From: DAOUAG01 sp034432935
GTDB taxonomy: Bacteria; Chloroflexota; Dehalococcoidia; SM23-28-2; RBG-16-64-32
NCBI GenBank assembly: GCA_034432935.1
Contig: DAOUBD010000037.1
Coordinates: 1 to 29,313, forward strand
Length of the DNA stretch: 29,313 bases
Reading direction: 5' to 3'
The notes beneath the pieces were generated by a model, which saw only the letters and a program-made list of their open reading frames with translations, made no database searches and was not told the DNA's origin. A program made the translations under genes and the position numbers. Shown piece after piece: positions 8,730 through 16,825 of this stretch. Every line of letters starts with the position of its first letter. Position 1 is the stretch's first letter.

Positions 8730-9314
8730 TTAGCCGCCGGAGGGAGCCTCATCCTCGGGGCCGCCTGCCTCTGCTGCTGGCTCCCCGCCTTCTGAGGGCC
8801 CCGCATCGTCAGCGGCACCCTCCTGTGAACCGCTCTCCCCGCTCCCGGCCTCTTCCCCCGCGCTGGCCTCTGGCTCCACATCCGCAGAGGCCTCGGGCTC
8901 CTGGGCGATGGGCTCTTCCTCCGCATACTCCTCGGGCTCCAGCTCCGGTGCCGCCGTCAGCTCCTCGAAACGGGCGCGGGAGCCGGCCTTGATGCGGGCG
9001 GCCTTGCCCACCCTCTTGCGCAGGTAGTACAGGCGCGCGCGCCGTACGCGCCCTACCCGGGAGACCTCCACCTTCTCCACCAGGGGCGAGTGGAACGGAA
9101 AGATACGCTCCACCCCAACGCCGTGGCTCACCCGCCTGACGGTGAAGGCAGCGCCGGGTCCCCCGCGGCGCACACGGATGACGACCCCCTCGAACACCTG
9201 GATGCGCTCCCGGTTGCCCTCGATGACCTTGGCATGGACGCGCACAGTATCGCCGGGACGGAAGTCCGGGATGTTCGGGTTAGGCTTCAGATCTACGCAA
9301 GAATCAGCACCCAT
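8730..9314 (-). CDS. rplS: 50S ribosomal protein L19 with long acidic C-terminal tail
   Basis: L19 sits at the interface of the 30S and 50S ribosomal subunits. Residues 1 to about 118 are the standard domain: PDFRPGDTVRVHAKVIEG, RIQVFEGVVIRVR, FTVRRVSHGVGVERIFPFHSP, VEVSRVGRVRRARLYYLRKRVGKAARI. A normal L19 is about 115 residues; this one has 194. The extra 75 or so residues are made almost only of Glu, Ala, Gly, Ser, Pro and Asp, with many Glu-Pro and Glu-Ala pairs, and are strongly acidic and probably disordered. The tail is in frame with no change in base style, so it is not an obvious sequencing artefact. Order trmD-rplS is the usual one, but rpsP and rimM are absent upstream. The ATG at 9314 has no clear ribosome binding site. 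Confidence 0.96.
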   Translation of the reverse strand: MGADSCVDLKPNPNIPDFRPGDTVRVHAKVIEGNRERIQVFEGVVIRVRRGGPGAAFTVRRVSHGVGVERIFPFHSPLVEKVEVSRVGRVRRARLYYLRKRVGKAARIKAGSRARFEELTAAPELEPEEYAEEEPIAQEPEASADVEPEASAGEEAGSGESGSQEGAADDAGPSEGGEPAAEAGGPEDEAPSGG

Positions 9315-9349
9315 GGGACAACGCCAACTAGTCTACCTGGCCGCCCGCC

Positions 9350-10144
9350 TTAGGGCAACCTCTTTGTCCGCCGGAACGGACTGCGGGGGCCGGAGGCCGC
9401 CCCGCGCCGAGGCACCTTCAGACCTTGTTCCGCCAGCCACTGCCGCTCCTCGTCGCTGATATCGGCCCTGGCTAGGAGGTCAGGCCGGCGCTGAGCGGTG
9501 AGGAGCAGGTTGCGCCTGCGCCGCCATCTGTCCACTTCCCCATGGTGGCCCGAGAGGAGGACATCGGGCACCGGCCAACCCCGGAACTGAGGCGGGCGCG
9601 TGTAGTGGGGGGCTTCCAGCAACCCCTGGGCGAAGGACTCCTGTTCCGCCGACTCGGCGCAGCCCAGGGCGCCGGGCAGATGGCGGACGACCGCGTCGGT
9701 TACAACCATGGCGGCGATCTCCCCGCCGGAGAGCACGTAGTCACCGATGCTTATCTCGTCCGTTGCCAAGTGTTCGTGCACCCGGGCATCGAACCCCTCG
9801 TAGTGCCCGCAGAGCAGCACCAGGCGCTCCTCCCGCGCCAGTTCCACTGCCACGCTGTGGTCGAAGAGCCGGCCGATGGGGGTCAAGAGGATGATGGGGC
9901 CCCGCTCCGGGGCCATCTCCAGCACGGCCTCAGTCGCAGCGAATACGGGCTCGGGCTTCAGCACCATGCCTGGCCCGCCGCCGTAGGGATAATCGTCGCA
10001 CACCTTGTGCCGGCCTTTGGCCCAGTCCCGGATGTTGTGCACATGGATGGAGACGATGCCAGCATCCACCGCCCGTTTGATGATGGACTCATCGAAGGGC
10101 CCGCGGAACATGCCCGGGAAGAGAGTCAGGATGTCGATTCGCAT
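9350..10144 (-). CDS. trmD: tRNA (guanine-N1-)-methyltransferase TrmD
   Basis: SPOUT-class methyltransferase that makes m1G37 next to the anticodon, which prevents +1 frameshifting. I place the start at 10144 (MRIDILTLFPGMF), the standard family N-terminus; the same frame is open 13 codons further to 10183 but those residues do not fit the family. The 264-residue product carries YPYGGGPGMVLKPEP, ILLTPIGR, LCGHYEGFDARV (trefoil-knot SAM site), SIGDYVLSGGE and a C-terminal domain with HHGEVDRWRRRRNL. The last 25 residues are basic and longer than usual. rplS follows 35 bp downstream. Confidence 0.96.
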   Translation of the reverse strand: MRIDILTLFPGMFRGPFDESIIKRAVDAGIVSIHVHNIRDWAKGRHKVCDDYPYGGGPGMVLKPEPVFAATEAVLEMAPERGPIILLTPIGRLFDHSVAVELAREERLVLLCGHYEGFDARVHEHLATDEISIGDYVLSGGEIAAMVVTDAVVRHLPGALGCAESAEQESFAQGLLEAPHYTRPPQFRGWPVPDVLLSGHHGEVDRWRRRRNLLLTAQRRPDLLARADISDEERQWLAEQGLKVPRRGAASGPRSPFRRTKRLP

Positions 10145-10225
10145 AGGCTCATGGTAACCGCCACAACGGCCAGCCGGCACCACCCCCGCTGTACCACTTC
10201 CTCCCAGATTCCCCCCGGGCCAGCC

Positions 10226-10726
10226 CTATGGGCTTGCCGTGCGGTGCTCTGAAGCCTCCCCCCGCAGGAGCTCGACGGCGTGGGGCAGGACCGGCAAGAG
10301 GGGCGTGAGGCTCTCTCGCACGCCCTTCGTGCTCCCCGGGAGGTTGATGATGAGGGTGCGGCCTCTGACGCCCGCCAGGCCGCGGCTGAGCATGGCCAGC
10401 GGGGTGGCCTTCCGCCCCTCGGCCCGCATCGCCTCGGCGATACCGGGCACCTCGTAGCCGATGACGGCCCCAGTGGCCTGGGGAGTGACATCCCGCGGGC
10501 CGAGCCCTGTGCCGCCGGTGGTCAGCACCAAATCCAGTCCGTCCTGGTCGGCCCAGCTGCGAAGGCGGGCAGCTATGACTTCCGCCTCGTCCGGGACGAT
10601 CTCATAGCGCTCGACGACAGCGCCGATGCCCTCCAGCATCTCGCGGATGGCGGCGCCGGAGGTGTCCTCCCGCTGGCCGCGCGCGCCGAGGTCGGAGGTA
10701 GTTAGGATCCCGGCCCTTATTGGCAT
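10226..10726 (-). CDS. MogA/MoaB-type molybdenum cofactor biosynthesis protein
   Basis: Member of the MoCF/MogA fold family, which adenylylates molybdopterin before metal insertion. The 166-residue reading from ATG 10726 begins MPIRAGILTTSDLGARG and contains the hallmark TTGGTGLGPRDVTPQAT and the later NLPGSTKGVRESL. The frame extends upstream to 10774, but those extra 16 residues are not family-like and overlap the mraZ promoter. MogA and MoaB cannot be told apart reliably by motif alone. No ribosome binding site is obvious. It is the most upstream gene of the minus-strand block, 81 bp before trmD and divergent from mraZ; no other cofactor genes are nearby, so the link to trmD looks positional rather than functional. 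Confidence 0.88.
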   Translation of the reverse strand: MPIRAGILTTSDLGARGQREDTSGAAIREMLEGIGAVVERYEIVPDEAEVIAARLRSWADQDGLDLVLTTGGTGLGPRDVTPQATGAVIGYEVPGIAEAMRAEGRKATPLAMLSRGLAGVRGRTLIINLPGSTKGVRESLTPLLPVLPHAVELLRGEASEHRTASP

Positions 10727-10756
10727 GACGTGTTCGAAACTTCTTGGAAAAATCCC

Positions 10757-10785
10757 CAGATAACCACTTGACAAACGGGGGCCAA
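10757..10785 (-). promoter_or_regulatory. Weak candidate promoter for the mog-trmD-rplS block
   Basis: Reading the minus strand, TTGGCC (10785-10780) and TATCTG (10762-10757) are 17 bp apart. Both are partial matches. The site overlaps the stronger mraZ promoter on the other strand, so the two could compete. Confidence 0.25.
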
Positions 10786-10795
10786 ATGGTACGAT
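10768..10795 (+). promoter_or_regulatory. Main promoter of the dcw operon (Pmra)
   Basis: A perfect -35 TTGACA (10768-10773) is followed after 16 bp by TACGAT (10790-10795), 4 of 6 to the consensus including the key first TA and last T. Transcription would begin near 10802, leaving a leader of about 120 nt before mraZ. The local sequence is more AT-rich than its surroundings. Nothing else between here and ftsZ looks as strong, so it is the likely driver of the 16-kb cluster. Confidence 0.7.
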
Positions 10796-10804
10796 TTCCC
10801 ATGT

Positions 10805-10833
10805 AGTGGGCGGAGATGGGGGAAGCGCCCACT
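10805..10833 (+). promoter_or_regulatory. Putative MraZ operator with overlapping leader hairpin
   Basis: TGGG occurs at 10807 and 10817, exactly 10 bp apart, matching the TGGGN repeats with 5-nt spacers known to be bound by MraZ in the mra promoter of Escherichia coli. They lie just after the inferred transcription start, where binding would repress. The first box is also part of an 8-bp perfect inverted repeat, AGTGGGCG (10805-10812) with CGCCCACT (10826-10833), loop 13 nt. A further 6-bp hairpin GTCCCC/GGGGAC lies at 10853-10872 in the same leader, without a T-run. Confidence 0.5.
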
Positions 10834-10923
10834 CGCCGGGGTCTTCGGTTTAGTCCCCCTTGGTCAGGGGACGCACCGATTCTACCACTCCACCCCCAGG
10901 GTACAGAAGGGTGAGGCCGGCCG

Positions 10924-11349
10924 ATGGCCTTCAGGGGCACTTACGAGCATACGCTAGACGATAGAGGGAGGGTGGCCATCCCGGCCAAGTACCGCGCTAG
11001 CTTTGCCCAGGGCGCCATCCTGACCATCGGCCCGGAGGGTTGCGTCGAGGTCTATACGCCCGAGGGGTTCGAGGAGATGTCCAAGGACATCGCGTCGGAG
11101 TCCCCCAAGACGCTGGCCGGCCGCCGTGCCCGCCGCCGCTTCGATGCTCAAGCTTTCGAAACCGAGCTGGACCGCCAGGGTCGCATACTCATTCCCGTCA
11201 GGTTCCGCCAGATGGCCCGCCTGAACGGCGCGGTGGTCATCATCGGGCGCAGGGAGTGCCTAGAGATCTGGGAGCCTTCCGCCTGGCAGCAGGAAGAACG
11301 GGCGAGCCTGCAAGAGGTTTCCCCCGCGGAACAGGGGCCAGGGGACTAA
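10924..11349 (+). CDS. mraZ: Transcriptional regulator MraZ
   Basis: First gene of the dcw cluster; a ring-forming DNA-binding protein that controls its own operon. The 141-residue product has the two SpoVT/AbrB-like halves with the DxxxR signature: LDDRGRVAIPAKYR (11-24) and LDRQGRILIPVRFRQ (82-96). Length is normal. The ATG at 10924 is preceded by GGTGAGG about 7-9 nt upstream. The stop at 11347-11349 is followed 7 nt later by the rsmH GTG. The operator-like TGGG repeats in its leader fit autorepression. Confidence 0.96.
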   Translation: MAFRGTYEHTLDDRGRVAIPAKYRASFAQGAILTIGPEGCVEVYTPEGFEEMSKDIASESPKTLAGRRARRRFDAQAFETELDRQGRILIPVRFRQMARLNGAVVIIGRRECLEIWEPSAWQQEERASLQEVSPAEQGPGD

Positions 11350-11356
11350 GGGTCAG

Positions 11357-12316
11357 GTGGTTGCAATCTCGTCCCCCAAGGAGACCCTCATCCACGCCCC
11401 CGTCCTGGTGGAGGAGGCCGTGCACTACCTGGCGGTCCAGCCCGGTGGTCGTTATGTCGACTGCACCGTCGGCGCCGGCGGGCACGCCCGGGCCATACTG
11501 GAGGCCGCCTCGCCAGGGGGGCTTCTCCTCGGCCTGGATGCCGACCCCAAGGCCCTGGCCATCGCTCAGGAGACCCTCGCCCCCTTCGCCGGCTCCGTAC
11601 GCCTCGTGGAGGCCAACTTCAGAGCCCTCGACAAAATCTGCCGCGACCTCAACTTCGTCCCTGTCCACGGGGTGCTATTCGATCTCGGCGTCTCCTCCTT
11701 GCAACTGGCAGACGAGGAAAGGGGCTTCAGTTTTCAGGTGGAGGCGCCACTGGACATGCGCTTCTCCCCATCGCAGAGCGTGACTGCGGACGACATAGTG
11801 AACCGCTACCGCGAGGCCGAACTGGCGGGAATCATCTGGCGCTACGGGGAGGAGCCGGCCAGCAAGCGGATCGCTAAGGCCATAGTGCGCGCCCGGCCCA
11901 TCACATCGACGCTCCACCTGGCCGCAGTGGTCGCCCGGGCAGTGGGCCCGGGCCGCCACCGCATCCATCCGGCGACCCGCACCTTCCAGGCCATCCGCAT
12001 CGCCGTAAACGACGAGTTGGCCGCGCTGGAGGACGCCCTGGGGCAGGCCCGCGACATCCTGGGCACCGGCGGCCGGCTGGTGGTCATCTCCTTCCACTCT
12101 CTAGAAGACCGAATCGTCAAGCAGTTCATGCTACGGGAGTCCCGCGACTGTCTCTGTCCCCCAGAGGCGATGCGCTGCACCTGCGGGCACAAGGCCTCCC
12201 TGCGTTTGTTGACTCGGCGCGCCGTTAGGCCCACTCCGCAGGAGACCGCCGCCAACCCCAGGAGCCGCAGCGCCCGCCTTCGCGCGGCCGAGCGCATAAG
12301 GGAGGTGACCCCATGA
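11357..12316 (+). CDS. rsmH: 16S rRNA (cytosine-N4-)-methyltransferase RsmH (MraW)
   Basis: SAM-dependent enzyme that methylates N4 of C1402 in 16S rRNA in the decoding centre. The 319-residue protein shows HAPVLVEEAVHYL, the SAM loop VDCTVGAGGH (34-43), VLFDLGVSSLQLADEERGFSF, PLDMRF, RTFQAIRIAVNDEL, VISFHSLEDRIVK, and the C-terminal ending with NPRSRSARLRAAERI. Start is GTG at 11357 with AAGGG just upstream. The last codons overlap the next gene by 4 nt (ATGA, 12313-12316), which implies translational coupling. Confidence 0.97.
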   Translation: MVAISSPKETLIHAPVLVEEAVHYLAVQPGGRYVDCTVGAGGHARAILEAASPGGLLLGLDADPKALAIAQETLAPFAGSVRLVEANFRALDKICRDLNFVPVHGVLFDLGVSSLQLADEERGFSFQVEAPLDMRFSPSQSVTADDIVNRYREAELAGIIWRYGEEPASKRIAKAIVRARPITSTLHLAAVVARAVGPGRHRIHPATRTFQAIRIAVNDELAALEDALGQARDILGTGGRLVVISFHSLEDRIVKQFMLRESRDCLCPPEAMRCTCGHKASLRLLTRRAVRPTPQETAANPRSRSARLRAAERIREVTP

Positions 12317-12744
12317 CCAGCGCACCGAGAAGCCGGGCCGCCGCCATCGGGGGGCTCTTGCAGAACACCAGCCTCCCCTCCATCATCACCGTCGCCGCTC
12401 TAGTCGTGGGCCTGGCCGCTCTGCTGCCCCTCGTCCTCTCCAGCGGCGCCACCACAACCGCCGGGAACGTCCAGATGCTGCAGCAGCAGAAGACAGAATG
12501 GCAGGCGCGGGTCCGGGAGCTGGAGCTGGAGGTGGCCGGCATGGGCAGCCTGGACCGCATCGAGCAGGAGGCGATCCGGCGCTGGAAGATGACCACCCCT
12601 GCCGAGGTGCACTACATCACCGTCGACGCCCCGCCGCCCGAAGCGCCGAAGCTGCCCAGCCGCTATCTGCCGCCGGAGACCCACGGACAGGAAGGCGGCG
12701 CCTCCTTCTGGGACGAGATCTTAGGCTGGCTTCCCCTGCCTTGA
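12313..12744 (+). CDS. ftsL: FtsL/DivIC-like septum membrane protein
   Basis: Small bitopic division protein. The 143 residues comprise a short cytoplasmic N-terminus, one membrane segment at about 23-43 (SIITVAALVVGLAALLPLVL), and an extracytoplasmic helix at about 52-85 (LQQQKTEWQARVRELELEV, then the LDRIEQEAIRRWKM segment). Such a TM plus coiled-coil build is typical of FtsL and DivIC, which bridge FtsQ and the FtsW-FtsI synthase. A proline-rich C-terminal tail follows. Sequence similarity within this family is low, so the name rests on size, topology and position between rsmH and ftsI. Start ATG overlaps the rsmH stop; ftsI begins 10 nt after its stop. Confidence 0.78.
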   Translation: MTSAPRSRAAAIGGLLQNTSLPSIITVAALVVGLAALLPLVLSSGATTTAGNVQMLQQQKTEWQARVRELELEVAGMGSLDRIEQEAIRRWKMTTPAEVHYITVDAPPPEAPKLPSRYLPPETHGQEGGASFWDEILGWLPLP

Positions 12745-12754
12745 GATAACTGCG

Positions 12755-14497
12755 ATGGCGAGGCGACGCGGCAACACAACCTGGCGGGTCTGGACGGTGG
12801 TAGCGGTCATCGCCGCCGCCACCGTGGTCCTAGTTGGGCGCCTGGCCCAGCTCCAGATCATCGACCATGGCCAGTACGCCTCCCAAGCCAAACAGATGCA
12901 CCTCAACCAAGAGACGGTGACGGAGCGCCGCGGGGCCCTCCTGGACCGCAACGGCTACCCCCTGGCCGCAACCGAAGACACCTTCGACGTGATGGTCGAG
13001 CGCAAGGCCTGGAGGGACCCGGCAGCCGCCGAAGAGGCGGCCCGGGCCCTGGCTTCCATCACCGGGGGCCGGGCCCAGGATATGGTGTCGGTGGTCTCCT
13101 CTACCGACGTCTTCGAGGTGCCCGTCGCTCGGAACATCAATTACGCGCAGGCCGAGGCCGTGCGCAAGCTGGGTCTCGATGGCGTCCGCCTGGTCGAAAG
13201 CAGCCGCCGGGTCTACCCCGAGGGCAACCTCGCTGCCCAACTCATAGGCTTCGTGGGGCGCGATGGCGTAGGTCTAACGGGCCTTGAGCTGGACCTCGAT
13301 AGCACCCTCGGCGGCTCAAAGGGAACCATCGTCTACGAGCGTGACGGTCTGGGCAACCAACTCGCTATCGGCAGCCGCCGGGAAGTGGAGCCTAGGCCGG
13401 GCGCCGATGTGGTCCTCACCATAGATCGCTACATCCAGCGCCTGGCGGAGAAGGAGCTGGACGCGGCCATCAAGGACCACAAGGCCAGCGGCGGCACCAT
13501 CATCGTCGTCCAGCCCAAGACGGGCGAGATCCTGGCTATGGCCAGCCGGCCCACAGCCGACCTCCTGAAGCCGGACCTCAGCGACGAGTCCAAGGTGGCC
13601 CTCTTCCGCAACCGCGCCATAACAGACGCCTACGAACCAGGCTCAGTATTCAAGCTGATCACAGCAGCGGCAGCCCTCGATCTCGGGCTGGTTACGCCCG
13701 ACACCCAGTGGTATGACTCCGGCGTGGTCAACGTCAGCGACTGGTCCATCTATAACTGGGACTACTCTGCCAACGGCCAGCAGACGGTCACTCAGATCCT
13801 GTCCAAGAGCCTGAACACCGGGGCCGCCTGGCTGGCCGGACTGGTGGGCCCTGAGCGGTTCTACGACTACGTAGACCGCTTCGGCTTCGGAAAGCCCACG
13901 GGCAGCGGCCTCTCCGGAGAGGCTAGCGGGCACATTCGATCGCCCCGGACGGAGCCGGAGCGCTGGCGGCCCGTGGACATGGCCACTAATAGTTTCGGGC
14001 AGGGCATCAGCGTCACGCCCCTGCAAATGGCGATGGCCGTCGCTGCCATAGCCAACGACGGCCTGCTGATGAAGCCCCAGATGGTGCGGGAGACGGTGTC
14101 GGGCGGGCGCCGGCAGAGCGTCCAGCCCGAGCCCGTGGGGCAGGCCATCTCCCCGGAGGCGGCCCGCACCCTGCGCCAGATGATGGGCGTTGTGGTAAAG
14201 GGTATCCCCACTGCATTCCTGGATATCCAGGGCTACGAGGTCGGAGGCAAGACGGGCACTGCCAACATCGCCACGGAGAGTGGCGGCTACAAAGATAACG
14301 CCTACATCTCCTCCTTCGCCGGGGTTGCCCCGCTGGACAACCCCCAGCTTGCCATCCTGGTGAAGATAGACGAGCCCAAGGACGTCCCCTGGGGCACCGT
14401 CGTGGCAGCCCCTGCCTTTGGCCGCATCGCCCAGGCGGCCCTGGCCTACATGAAGGTGCCGCCCACGGGGGACGCGGCGGTAGCCGAGGTGAGATGA
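12755..14497 (+). CDS. ftsI: Penicillin-binding protein, FtsI/PBP2-type D,D-transpeptidase
   Basis: Septal class B penicillin-binding protein that cross-links peptidoglycan made by FtsW. The 580 residues comprise a membrane anchor (about 12-29), a dimerisation domain with ERRGALLDRNGYPLA (57-71) and a transpeptidase domain with all three catalytic motifs: SVFK (Ser297 to Lys300), SLN (Ser352-Asn354) and KTGT (499-502). No PASTA repeats follow, and the protein ends about 78 residues after KTGT. The ATG at 12755 has no strong Shine-Dalgarno and probably depends on coupling from ftsL. Its stop overlaps the murF start by 4 nt (ATGA). Confidence 0.96.
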   Translation: MARRRGNTTWRVWTVVAVIAAATVVLVGRLAQLQIIDHGQYASQAKQMHLNQETVTERRGALLDRNGYPLAATEDTFDVMVERKAWRDPAAAEEAARALASITGGRAQDMVSVVSSTDVFEVPVARNINYAQAEAVRKLGLDGVRLVESSRRVYPEGNLAAQLIGFVGRDGVGLTGLELDLDSTLGGSKGTIVYERDGLGNQLAIGSRREVEPRPGADVVLTIDRYIQRLAEKELDAAIKDHKASGGTIIVVQPKTGEILAMASRPTADLLKPDLSDESKVALFRNRAITDAYEPGSVFKLITAAAALDLGLVTPDTQWYDSGVVNVSDWSIYNWDYSANGQQTVTQILSKSLNTGAAWLAGLVGPERFYDYVDRFGFGKPTGSGLSGEASGHIRSPRTEPERWRPVDMATNSFGQGISVTPLQMAMAVAAIANDGLLMKPQMVRETVSGGRRQSVQPEPVGQAISPEAARTLRQMMGVVVKGIPTAFLDIQGYEVGGKTGTANIATESGGYKDNAYISSFAGVAPLDNPQLAILVKIDEPKDVPWGTVVAAPAFGRIAQAALAYMKVPPTGDAAVAEVR

Positions 14498-15867
14498 GAG
14501 AAGTGCAAGCGGCGCTGACGAGGGAGGACATCTGGGAGGGGCTGGGGCCGGCCCTGGTGGCGGCGCGCGCGCCCCGCGAGGGCGCCTTCGCCCGCGCCAT
14601 CATCGACTCGCGTACCGCCGGGCGCGGCGACCTCTTCTTCGCCCTCCGCGGCGAACGTCACGATGGCCACGATTTCGTTGGGGCGGCGCTGAGGGCTGGC
14701 GCCGCCGGCGCCGTCGTCGAGCGCCCCACGGAGGCCCCTGAGGACGCCTCCATCTTCCACGTCAGCAGCGTCCTGGAGGCGCTCCAGCGCCTAGCAGCCT
14801 ACTGGCGCCGGCGCCACGACGTCCGCGTGACGGCGGTGACGGGCTCCGTGGGCAAGACCACCTGCAAGGAGCTCATAGCCGCGGTCCTCAGCCGCAGATA
14901 TGCGGTCCTGAAAAGCGAGGGCAACCTGAACACTGAGATCGGGATCCCCCTGACGCTGCTGGGTTTGCGCCCAGAACACCAGCGCGCCGTACTGGAGTTC
15001 GGCATGTATGCGCGGGGCGATATCGCCCTTCTGGCCCGCATCGCCGTCCCTGCTGTGGGGGTCATCACGAACATAGGCCCTGTGCATCTGGAACGGCTCG
15101 GCTCCCTTGGCGCCATCGCCGCCGCCAAGGCCGAGCTGGTGGAGGCGTTGCCAGCCGATGGCCTCGCCGTCCTCAACGGCGATGACCCTCGGGTGGGGGC
15201 CCTGGCCCAACGCACGCGGGCCCGCGTGGTGCTGTACGGCCTGTCAACCCAGTGTGGCGTCAGGGCCACCGAGGTCGAGAGCCACGGGCTGGAGGGGATC
15301 TCCTTCCGCCTCCACTCGGCGGGCGGCTCAGTACAGGTCTCCTGCCCCCTCTTGGGGCGCCACCACGTGTACCCCGCCTTGGCCGCCGCAGCTGTCGCCT
15401 TGGAAGACGGCATGACCTTGGACGAGATAGCATCGGCCCTGGGCTCCGCCAGGCCAGACCTGCGCCTGCGGGTCCTACGGGGCCCCAACGGGTCGATAAT
15501 CATAGACGATTCCTACAACGCCAGCCCGGCGGCCATGCTGGCGGCCCTGGACCTCCTTTCGGAGATGCCGGGCCGGCGGATCGCCCTTCTGGGCGAGATG
15601 CGGGAGCTGGGCGCCGCCGAGGAAGAGGGCCACCGCAGCGTGGGCCACAGGGCCGCCCAGACCTGCGACCTCCTGTTCGTGACCGGCGAACGGTGCAGGC
15701 CCCTGGCCGAAGCCGCAGAGACCGGCGGCCTAGAGGTGCGCTGGTTGGACCCGGCCGCAGCTGCGGATGTCCTGCGGCAGGAGCTGCGGCCCGGGGACTA
15801 CCTGCTGGTCAAGGCATCCCGCGCCATGGGCCTAGAAGCCGTCGTGGACGCCCTGGTGGTGAGATGA
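14494..15867 (+). CDS. murF: UDP-MurNAc-tripeptide--D-alanyl-D-alanine ligase MurF
   Basis: Cytoplasmic ATP-dependent Mur ligase that adds D-Ala-D-Ala to complete the pentapeptide precursor. The 457-residue protein has the N-terminal substrate domain (IDSRTAGRGDLFFALRGER), P-loop TGSVGKTT (116-123), EFGMYARGDI, TNIGPVHLERLG and the MurF-typical DDSYNASPAAMLAALD. The last motif separates MurF from MurE and the other ligases. It overlaps ftsI upstream and mraY downstream by 4 nt each. The D-Ala-D-Ala that it uses would be supplied by ddl in the same operon. No murE precedes it, although murE-murF is the common order. Confidence 0.95.
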   Translation: MREVQAALTREDIWEGLGPALVAARAPREGAFARAIIDSRTAGRGDLFFALRGERHDGHDFVGAALRAGAAGAVVERPTEAPEDASIFHVSSVLEALQRLAAYWRRRHDVRVTAVTGSVGKTTCKELIAAVLSRRYAVLKSEGNLNTEIGIPLTLLGLRPEHQRAVLEFGMYARGDIALLARIAVPAVGVITNIGPVHLERLGSLGAIAAAKAELVEALPADGLAVLNGDDPRVGALAQRTRARVVLYGLSTQCGVRATEVESHGLEGISFRLHSAGGSVQVSCPLLGRHHVYPALAAAAVALEDGMTLDEIASALGSARPDLRLRVLRGPNGSIIIDDSYNASPAAMLAALDLLSEMPGRRIALLGEMRELGAAEEEGHRSVGHRAAQTCDLLFVTGERCRPLAEAAETGGLEVRWLDPAAAADVLRQELRPGDYLLVKASRAMGLEAVVDALVVR

Positions 15868-16823
15868 TCTATGCCCTTAGCTTGGGAGCGATCGCCTTGA
15901 CGGCCACGGTGGTAGCAGGATATCCGGCGGTGGCGGTACTTCGCCGCCTCAAAGTGGGCAAGGAGATCAGCGAGTGGGGCCCGGAAAGCCACCGCTCGAA
16001 GGCGGGCACGCCCACCATGGGCGGCATCCTCATGGCCGGCGTCATCGCTGCCGTGACCGTCGCCGGCAACCTCATCGGCCGGTGGTCCATCGGCCTGCCG
16101 TTATTGGTGGCCGGCGCCCTGGCTCTACTGGGCTTTGTGGACGACCTCGGCTCCCTCCAGGGGCGGCCGCAGAGAGCCCTCAGCAAACGTGTCAAGTTCC
16201 TGGCCTTCGTGGCCATCGGCCTCGCCGCGGCCTACGGCCTGTACGGCCAACTAGACCTGAGGACGGTGAACATCCCTTGGGAAGGACGGCACGACCTGGC
16301 CGGGGCCTACATACCGGTGGCTGTAGCCGTCGTGGTGCTGACGGCCGGGGGGGTAGCTGTAACCGATGGGCTGGACGGCCTAGCGGCGGGCACGGCGGGC
16401 ATCGCCTACGCTGCCTTCGGCGGCATCGCCCTATCCCAGGGCCAGGACTACCTGGGCGCGTTCTGCTTCACCGTAGCCGGCTCCTGCTTCGGCTTTCTCT
16501 GGCACAACTCCTACCCGGCCCGGGTCTTCATGGGAGACTCCGGGGCCCTGGCCCTGGGCGGAGGGCTGGCCGTTGTGGCCTTCATGACAGGCCAGTGGCT
16601 CCTCCTGCCCGTCATCGGCCTGGTCTTCGTGCTGGAAGGCCTGTCAGTCGGGCTTCAGGTCGCTTACTTCCGGCTGACGGGCGGCCGGCGGCTCTTCAAG
16701 ATGGCGCCCCTGCACCACCACTTCGAGAAAGCCGGCTGGAGCGAGGTCCAGGTGGTACAGCGATTCTGGCTGATAGGCGCCCTGGGCGCGGCCCTGGGCG
16801 CCATCCTGGCGCTGGAGGTATGA
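15864..16823 (+). CDS. mraY: Phospho-N-acetylmuramoyl-pentapeptide-transferase MraY
   Basis: Integral membrane enzyme that transfers phospho-MurNAc-pentapeptide to undecaprenyl phosphate, giving lipid I. I start it at ATG 15864 (MIYALSLGAIALTATVVAG), which overlaps the murF stop by 4 nt; the frame is open far upstream inside murF but that part is shadow. The 319 residues carry SHRSKAGTPTMGGI, the FVDDLGSL aspartates, VTDGLDGLAAGT, GDSGALALGG and MAPLHHHFE, all diagnostic of MraY, with about ten hydrophobic segments between. The stop overlaps an upstream possible murD start. Confidence 0.97.
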   Translation: MIYALSLGAIALTATVVAGYPAVAVLRRLKVGKEISEWGPESHRSKAGTPTMGGILMAGVIAAVTVAGNLIGRWSIGLPLLVAGALALLGFVDDLGSLQGRPQRALSKRVKFLAFVAIGLAAAYGLYGQLDLRTVNIPWEGRHDLAGAYIPVAVAVVVLTAGGVAVTDGLDGLAAGTAGIAYAAFGGIALSQGQDYLGAFCFTVAGSCFGFLWHNSYPARVFMGDSGALALGGGLAVVAFMTGQWLLLPVIGLVFVLEGLSVGLQVAYFRLTGGRRLFKMAPLHHHFEKAGWSEVQVVQRFWLIGALGAALGAILALEV

Positions 16824-16825
16824 CC

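Noticed and set aside
10602..10940. A 112-codon minus-strand frame covering the mog start and mraZ promoter
   Set aside because: It overlaps the mog frame out of phase and the mraZ leader, and has no family resemblance.
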